From the NCBI GenBank assembly GCA_903938935.1, contig CAJAFD010000329.1:1-9544 (forward strand): a stretch of DNA of 9,544 bases, read 5' to 3'. This DNA comes from an uncultured Opitutia bacterium (GTDB lineage Bacteria > Verrucomicrobiota > Verrucomicrobiia > Opitutales > Opitutaceae). Below the pieces are notes generated by a model. The model searched no databases. It was not told the origin of the DNA and was given only the letters and a program-made list of their open reading frames with translations. Shown one piece after another: positions 5,850 to 9,544 of the stretch. Position 1 is the stretch's first letter. Every line of letters starts with the position of its first letter. The position numbers and the translations under genes are program-made.

Positions 5850-6073
5850 TCGATCTCAACGGTTTTGCCGCATTCGCACGTCACGATCAGTTTCTTGATC
5901 ACGTCACCCTCGCGGACGCATTGGACTGAAGAGGCTCCGGCTTTAGGTGCAGCTGCACCGGGCACCGTGCCCGCGACTGCCAGCAACGAAAGACCCGTCG
6001 GGGCTTCGGATTCGACGGGAGCGGGAGAATCCGAAACGGCAACGCCCGTTCGGCCGGATAAAAAGGACTTCAT
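5822..6073 (-). CDS. Small cysteine-motif protein translationally coupled to motB
   Basis: The 83-residue protein has an N-terminal half of about 48 residues rich in Ala, Pro, Ser, Gly and Val, probably flexible. Its compact C-terminal half holds four cysteines: C52, C66, C68 and C76, in SVQCVREGDVIKKLIVTCECGK and EIDCQY. The C-x-C-G plus outer cysteines resemble a small zinc-knuckle or half zinc-ribbon, but metal binding is inferred. I know no named family. Its ATG overlaps the motB stop as ATGA (6073-6070), so translation is coupled to MotB and similar amounts are expected. There is no signal peptide; cysteines and composition suggest the cytoplasm. The stop lies in the -10 box of the next gene's promoter. 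Confidence 0.8.
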   Translation of the reverse strand: MKSFLSGRTGVAVSDSPAPVESEAPTGLSLLAVAGTVPGAAAPKAGASSVQCVREGDVIKKLIVTCECGKTVEIDCQYTTGAL

Positions 6074-6849
6074 GGTTTTGCTTTTTCGACCGGTTTTTCC
6101 GGAGCCGGGTCACCGAGTTTTCGGTTACCGACAGAGAGTTTAATTTCTACGCGGTGGTCGTTTTCGGGATCCGCCTTACCAACCTTGGATGGGCGAGTGT
6201 CGCCGAAAGACGTCACGCGTTCGAATTGTTCGGCGGCGACAGCGACATTCGCCATGAGGCGGCGGACGTTGCTGGCGCGATCGCTCGAGAGCTCCCACGC
6301 CGAATAAGCCGGCGATAACATTTTCAAACCGCTGCGCGAGTGCCCTTCGATGGACACGCGGAAGGCGTGGCGATCGACCAGCCAGGCGAGATTTTGAAAT
6401 ACGAAATCTCCCCACTGCGAAAGTTCGGCAGAAGCTTCACTTTGGAAGAGCGGTTTACGGGTCCGGTCGTAGAGGGTGATCAACACGCCGTCGTTGGAGA
6501 CAACGATGTCGACGGGGCGATTGGGATCTTCGGACTTTACGTTGATCATGCCGTAAAAACCCATCGCGATGGCGTTGAGATTTTTTTGCTCAGCGGAGGC
6601 CGCTTTGGCGGCGTTTTCCTTGCTGGATTTGGCGTTGATATCGCGGACGGTCGCTTCCTTGGCTTGGTCTTTGAGTACGCCGGTGTTCCAGGGCATGCGG
6701 ATTTTGGGTGGATCGCGGAAGTACTTCGCGGTTCCTTCCAAGAGCTCAGGTTTTTGCCCGAGAATCCACATCACCAAAAAGAAAGCCATCAATGCGGTCA
6801 TAAAGTCCGCAAAGGCTACTTTCCATGCTCCGCCGCCGTGTCCAGCCAT
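6070..6849 (-). CDS. motB: Flagellar stator protein MotB
   Basis: MotB is the peptidoglycan-anchored subunit of the proton- or sodium-driven stator MotA4-5/MotB2. The 259-residue protein has the classic start GGAWKVAFADFMTALMAFFL: one membrane helix (about 12-31) with the ion-carrying Asp at D15. A plug/linker follows (about 32-110; WNTGVLK and an Ala/Lys/Glu helix). The C-terminal OmpA-like domain is about 112-240 (VDIVVSNDGVLITLYDR, VSIEGHSRSG at 165-174, WELSSDRASNVRRLM at 185-199, HRVEIKL at 232-238). In the usual GHTD motif, Thr-Asp is Ser-Arg here. The Lys/Pro-rich tail after 240 is short. The ATG at 6849 has no clear Shine-Dalgarno and lies 24 bp after motA. The ion type cannot be read reliably from this sequence. 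Confidence 0.93.
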   Translation of the reverse strand: MAGHGGGAWKVAFADFMTALMAFFLVMWILGQKPELLEGTAKYFRDPPKIRMPWNTGVLKDQAKEATVRDINAKSSKENAAKAASAEQKNLNAIAMGFYGMINVKSEDPNRPVDIVVSNDGVLITLYDRTRKPLFQSEASAELSQWGDFVFQNLAWLVDRHAFRVSIEGHSRSGLKMLSPAYSAWELSSDRASNVRRLMANVAVAAEQFERVTSFGDTRPSKVGKADPENDHRVEIKLSVGNRKLGDPAPEKPVEKAKP

Positions 6850-6873
6850 GATAATTAAAGGGATCGAGGTTGG

Positions 6874-7746
6874 TTATTTGGTCGCGGCACCGCCACGCAG
6901 GGCAGTTTCCAAGGCTTCCGCCGAGGGTTGCACGGAGTGATCGAGCGAGCGGCGCGCCAACTCGGCCGCGGTCAACGGCGCCATGCCTTTGGCAAAAGCC
7001 ACCACGGCGATTTTGGTGCAGCGCAAGTATTGGATGTAGCCGTCGTTCAAGGCGCGGATACTACTGGCCAGAGGATTCGCAAAACCGTACGCGGCGAACA
7101 CGCCCAACATCGTGCCGGAAAGCGCGGCCGCCATGTGCGAGGCGACGGCTTCGGTGCCTTGGTCGATGATGGCCATGGTGTTGATGATGCCCATTACCGC
7201 GGCGACGATACCGATGCCAGGCAGGGAATCGCCGGCAAAGTTAAGGACGTGAGCGGCGTGATCGACCTCGCGAGTCTTGGTCTCGATATCCACGTCGATG
7301 ACGGCCTCAAGTTGGTCAGGTTTAATACGACCGTCGACGAGGGGCTTGAGACTATCGACAATAAAAGCTAGACGTTCTGGCGAAGACAGCAGCGTCGGAT
7401 ACTTCCGAAAGACCGAGCTCTGCGTGGGCGCGGAAACGTGTTCTTCGAGCGCGAGCAATCCGCTTTTACGCCCGGTCTGAAACAGTTCGTAGAGAGCTCC
7501 GATCAGTTCGAAGTAATGATTCTTACCGATAGTTTTACCGGTGAGAACCGCCATGATTTTAACAAACGTCTCTTTCAGCACGTGCAAGGGCGTCGCGATT
7601 AAGACCGCGCCCAAGGTGATCCCGAAGATGGCGACGATCTCAGCCATGTGGATCAACAACATGATCCTGGAGATATTAAAATCACTCCAGACGAAGGAAA
7701 GACAGGTACAAACGATTACGATTACGATGCCGACGATAATGAGCAT
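6874..7746 (-). CDS. motA: Flagellar stator protein MotA
   Basis: MotA is the membrane subunit that couples ion flow to torque through contact with FliG. The 290-residue length matches the family. Four membrane helices lie at about 2-19, 28-51, 168-195 and 203-226, with a large cytoplasmic loop between helices 2 and 3. Functional residues of E. coli MotA have counterparts: the charged loop residues R93 and E101 (TGRKSGLLALEEH), and the channel prolines P176 (DSLPGIGIVAAVMG) and P225 (GFANPLASS). This protein's first 20 residues form a hydrophobic start typical of MotA. The ATG at 7746 is supported by AGGTGA 4 bp upstream. It sits 8 bp after fliA and 24 bp before motB, so sigma28 and the stator are probably co-transcribed. 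Confidence 0.95.
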   Translation of the reverse strand: MLIIVGIVIVIVCTCLSFVWSDFNISRIMLLIHMAEIVAIFGITLGAVLIATPLHVLKETFVKIMAVLTGKTIGKNHYFELIGALYELFQTGRKSGLLALEEHVSAPTQSSVFRKYPTLLSSPERLAFIVDSLKPLVDGRIKPDQLEAVIDVDIETKTREVDHAAHVLNFAGDSLPGIGIVAAVMGIINTMAIIDQGTEAVASHMAAALSGTMLGVFAAYGFANPLASSIRALNDGYIQYLRCTKIAVVAFAKGMAPLTAAELARRSLDHSVQPSAEALETALRGGAATK

Positions 7747-7750
7747 GGGA

Positions 7751-7756
7751 TCACCT
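7751..7756 (-). promoter_or_regulatory. Ribosome binding site of motA overlapping the fliA stop
   Basis: AGGTGA is followed by TCCC and the motA ATG. The AG of this site is the end of the fliA TAG stop, so ribosomes finishing fliA would uncover it. It is one of the few recognisable Shine-Dalgarno sequences here and fixes the motA start. Confidence 0.55.
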
Positions 7757-8537
7757 ATTTATTTTGATTACGTTCGATAAAGCTACGCAGCGCCAGGATC
7801 GCCTGGGTGTGGATCTGACTGATCCGGGCTTCCGTCAAATCCATCGCCTCGGCGATTTCAGCGAGCCGGAGCCCTTCAAAATGGTACAACGCCAGCACTT
7901 TTCGCTGCGTCTCGGGCAATAATTCAATTCGGTCCGCCACCAATCGCCACAACTCCGCCCGCTCCAAGCCAGCAGAAGCGGGCTCCAGATTTTCGTCGGC
8001 AATCGTCTCGTGCAGCTTGAAACCATCGCCGTCATCATGCGCCGACGCATCGATGTTGATAAACGTGACCGGGCTCGATTCCTGCAGCCAGTCTTCATAC
8101 TCCGCCGGAGTAAGCTGTAATTGACGCTGGATCTCCTCCGCCGTCGCCGCGCGCTGGTGCTTCTGCTCCAACTCAGAGATCGCATCCTTTAATTTGCGCG
8201 CTTTAGCCCGAGTGCGACGGGGGCACCAATCCAAGCGCCGGAGTTCATCCAAAATCGCGCCGCGAATTTTCGTGTACGCATACCCGGCAAAGGTCCGGCC
8301 CTCTTGCGGGACGTAACGCTGCGCTGCCGAGATCAAACCTATCACGCCCACCGAATGCAGATCATCCGCATCGATATGCGGCGGCAGACTCATCTTGATC
8401 CGACCGACGACCTGTCGCACCAACGGCAAATTCTCCTCGACCAAAGCCATCGAAGCACCGGTCGTGTGTTGGTAAGCCTTGTACACCAGAGGCGAGATCG
8501 GTGGCGGAGGCGTATCGGATGAAAGAGGAGGTTCCAT
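7755..8537 (-). CDS. fliA: Flagellar RNA polymerase sigma factor FliA (sigma28)
   Basis: FliA directs RNA polymerase to late flagellar, stator and chemotaxis promoters and is normally held by the anti-sigma factor FlgM. The 260 residues contain region 2 (about 30-110; DADDLHSVGVIGLISAAQRY, FAGYAYTKIRGAILDELRRL, then DWCPRRTR). Region 3 follows (about 111-150; LEQKHQRAATAEEIQRQL) and then region 4 (about 203-255; LPETQRKVLALYHFEGLRL, AEIAEAMDLTEARISQIHTQ helix-turn-helix). Region 1.1 is absent, as in the FliA/WhiG/SigD group. SigD/WhiG-type roles other than motility are unlikely with motAB adjacent. The ATG at 8537 has AGGAT upstream; a Pro-rich 15-residue leader precedes the fold, and M30 is a less likely start. 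It is 27 bp after the 88-residue gene. No flgM is in the window. Confidence 0.94.
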   Translation of the reverse strand: MEPPLSSDTPPPPISPLVYKAYQHTTGASMALVEENLPLVRQVVGRIKMSLPPHIDADDLHSVGVIGLISAAQRYVPQEGRTFAGYAYTKIRGAILDELRRLDWCPRRTRAKARKLKDAISELEQKHQRAATAEEIQRQLQLTPAEYEDWLQESSPVTFINIDASAHDDGDGFKLHETIADENLEPASAGLERAELWRLVADRIELLPETQRKVLALYHFEGLRLAEIAEAMDLTEARISQIHTQAILALRSFIERNQNK

Positions 8538-8564
8538 GGTGTTATCCTAGGTTAATCAACACGT

Positions 8565-8831
8565 TCATTTCTTAGCTTTGGCGACCATAGTTTCACCTTT
8601 TTTCTGCCGATTGGCTTTGATGGCCGCCTCAGCTGCAGCGCGCTTTACACCGACGGTGACGCGCATCGCATCCAAAACATGATTCCAAAACCACTGACCG
8701 GCGAGCCCGCCCACCACGGCGGCGATACAAGCATCCCGCACGATCAACGCGAAAGTCCGCTCAGCCCAAAGGCCGACAGCGAAGACCATCGTGAAGAAAA
8801 CAAAACCGAAAACCAAAAATATGTAACGCAT
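8565..8831 (-). CDS. Small two-TM membrane protein between flhF-like gene and fliA
   Basis: The 88-residue protein has a hydrophobic helix at about 3-21 (IFLVFGFVFFTMVFAVGLW) and a second, less hydrophobic and Gly/Ala-rich, at about 34-52 (ACIAAVVGGLAGQWFWNHVL). A basic, helical C-terminus follows (VKRAAAEAAIKANRQKKGETMVAKAKK), giving a likely cytoplasmic positively charged tail. I know no named family. It begins 5 bp after the stop of the FlhF-like gene and ends 27 bp before fliA, so it belongs to the same transcript. In many flagellar clusters this slot holds flhG, which this protein does not resemble: there is no P-loop and it is far too short. A flagellar role is inferred from position only. 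Confidence 0.8.
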   Translation of the reverse strand: MRYIFLVFGFVFFTMVFAVGLWAERTFALIVRDACIAAVVGGLAGQWFWNHVLDAMRVTVGVKRAAAEAAIKANRQKKGETMVAKAKK

Positions 8832-8836
8832 ACGAA

Positions 8837-9544
8837 TCAGCTCTTTCCTAAGGTTTTTTTGGCCAGGAAATCGAGCGGATCGACTCCGATGGGGCCAAGC
8901 AAGTTGCCGTCATGCGAGAAGAAAAGGGGCCGCATCTCCCCCTCGAGCAATATTTCCCAAAGTTTACCCACATCCTTCGCCTCGTCCAAGTGCGTGAGCA
9001 CGAGGTGAGTAGCCCCCAGCGCACGTCCCGATTTCAAGCCCGCCCGCAGGCTTTCGATTTCGTACGCCGCATTCAAAACGAGCACCCGGGTCTCGATCGC
9101 TTGTTGCTGCAATAAATCGGCCAACTGGGGCGTTTCGTCGCCCGCGGCTGCGCCGAAGCAAGGCACATCCCAATACACACGCGCACTCTCATTACTCAGC
9201 CGCAGATCCGGCGTGTAATGGGTGAGCCCCACCCCCACCGCATCGCAAAATACTTCCAGCTCCAAACAGGGGTTGGGCCGGCTAAATTCCACGTGGCACA
9301 CCCGGCACTTCGTACCCTGCTGAAACACTTCCCACGTCAGCCATTGCCCGAGCGCCAACGATTTATCCGCCGGCGAACTGCCGATAAAAACCACCCGCTG
9401 ACTCAGCGGCACCGCCGGAAACGCTCCGACCAACTGACGCAACTCGCGCACAAACTCCGCCAGCGCATCACCCAAAGGTTTCTCGCCCGAGATCGACCAA
9501 CGCCGCTCCGTTTCGACGCGCCAAATCAGCGCTTCAGAAAATCC
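8837..9544 (-). CDS. FlhF-like SRP-GTPase-fold protein with degenerate nucleotide motifs, 5' end beyond right edge
   Basis: The frame is open from the stop at 8839-8837 to the last base, giving 235 visible residues; the N-terminus is outside the window. A TTG at 9475 is not the start, because coding-like sequence (GFSEALIWRVETERRWSIS) continues upstream. The layout matches the NG domain of FlhF, the SRP-type GTPase that sets flagellar position and number. An N-like helix (ALAEFVRELRQLVGAFP) is followed by VVFIGSSPADKSLALGQWL where Walker A should be, VYWDVPCFG where DTAGR should be, THLVLTHLDEAKDVGKLWEI where TKLD should be, and a C-terminal LGPIGVDPLDFLAKK. The P-loop has lost its glycines (GSSPADKS instead of GxxGxGKT), so nucleotide binding is doubtful. 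Context upstream of fliA-motAB supports a flagellar role. It could also be a divergent FlhF that keeps weak nucleotide binding. Confidence 0.75.
   Translation of the reverse strand, partial: GFSEALIWRVETERRWSISGEKPLGDALAEFVRELRQLVGAFPAVPLSQRVVFIGSSPADKSLALGQWLTWEVFQQGTKCRVCHVEFSRPNPCLELEVFCDAVGVGLTHYTPDLRLSNESARVYWDVPCFGAAAGDETPQLADLLQQQAIETRVLVLNAAYEIESLRAGLKSGRALGATHLVLTHLDEAKDVGKLWEILLEGEMRPLFFSHDGNLLGPIGVDPLDFLAKKTLGKS

Noticed and set aside
8837..9475. FlhF-like gene starting at the TTG at 9475
   Set aside because: The same frame stays open with coding-like sequence to the window edge, so the real start is outside the window.

Overview
The window is GC-rich, densely coding DNA from the chromosome of a flagellated bacterium. 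The gene set and the general look of the proteins suggest Verrucomicrobiota, most likely Opitutales: a YacL-type PIN-TRAM protein, a DUF374 acyltransferase, an alanine/lysine-rich histone-like tail and weak Shine-Dalgarno signals. This placement is recognition from memory and is moderate to weak. I see no insertion sequence, phage gene, CRISPR array or attachment site.

Left part (1-4690), housekeeping and accessory genes. A hypothetical protein runs off the left edge on the minus strand. It is head-to-head with a plus-strand DUF374 lysophospholipid acyltransferase-like gene. Next comes a minus-strand gene joining a histone H1-like basic tail to a starch-binding-like beta domain, with a plausible sigma70 promoter. 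A tRNA-Ala(CGC) with an unusual tertiary pair follows, then a YacL-family membrane PIN-TRAM protein preceded by a 37-residue membrane peptide gene too short for routine ORF calling. The plus strand then carries an EVE-domain protein and prephenate dehydrogenase (tyrA), which converges on a tRNA-Leu(CAG).

Right part (4766-9544), one minus-strand motility cluster. In transcription order (right to left) it holds an FlhF-like protein cut by the window edge, an 88-residue two-TM protein, the flagellar sigma factor FliA, MotA, MotB, an 83-residue cysteine-motif protein and a 347-residue protein with coiled coils around a membrane hairpin. Gaps of 5-27 bp, one ATGA overlap and a Shine-Dalgarno overlapping the fliA stop indicate an operon. 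Sigma28 and both stator subunits are made together. The last two genes have no function I can name and look like lineage-specific stator or motility accessories. The final gene also has its own near-consensus sigma70 promoter (TTGTCA-N17-TATAAT) inside the end of the preceding gene.

Best leads: the FlhF-like protein has lost its Walker A glycines and other GTPase motifs; the two unknown genes after motAB; the histone-tail/starch-binding fusion; and the A19-U56 pair in tRNA-Ala.
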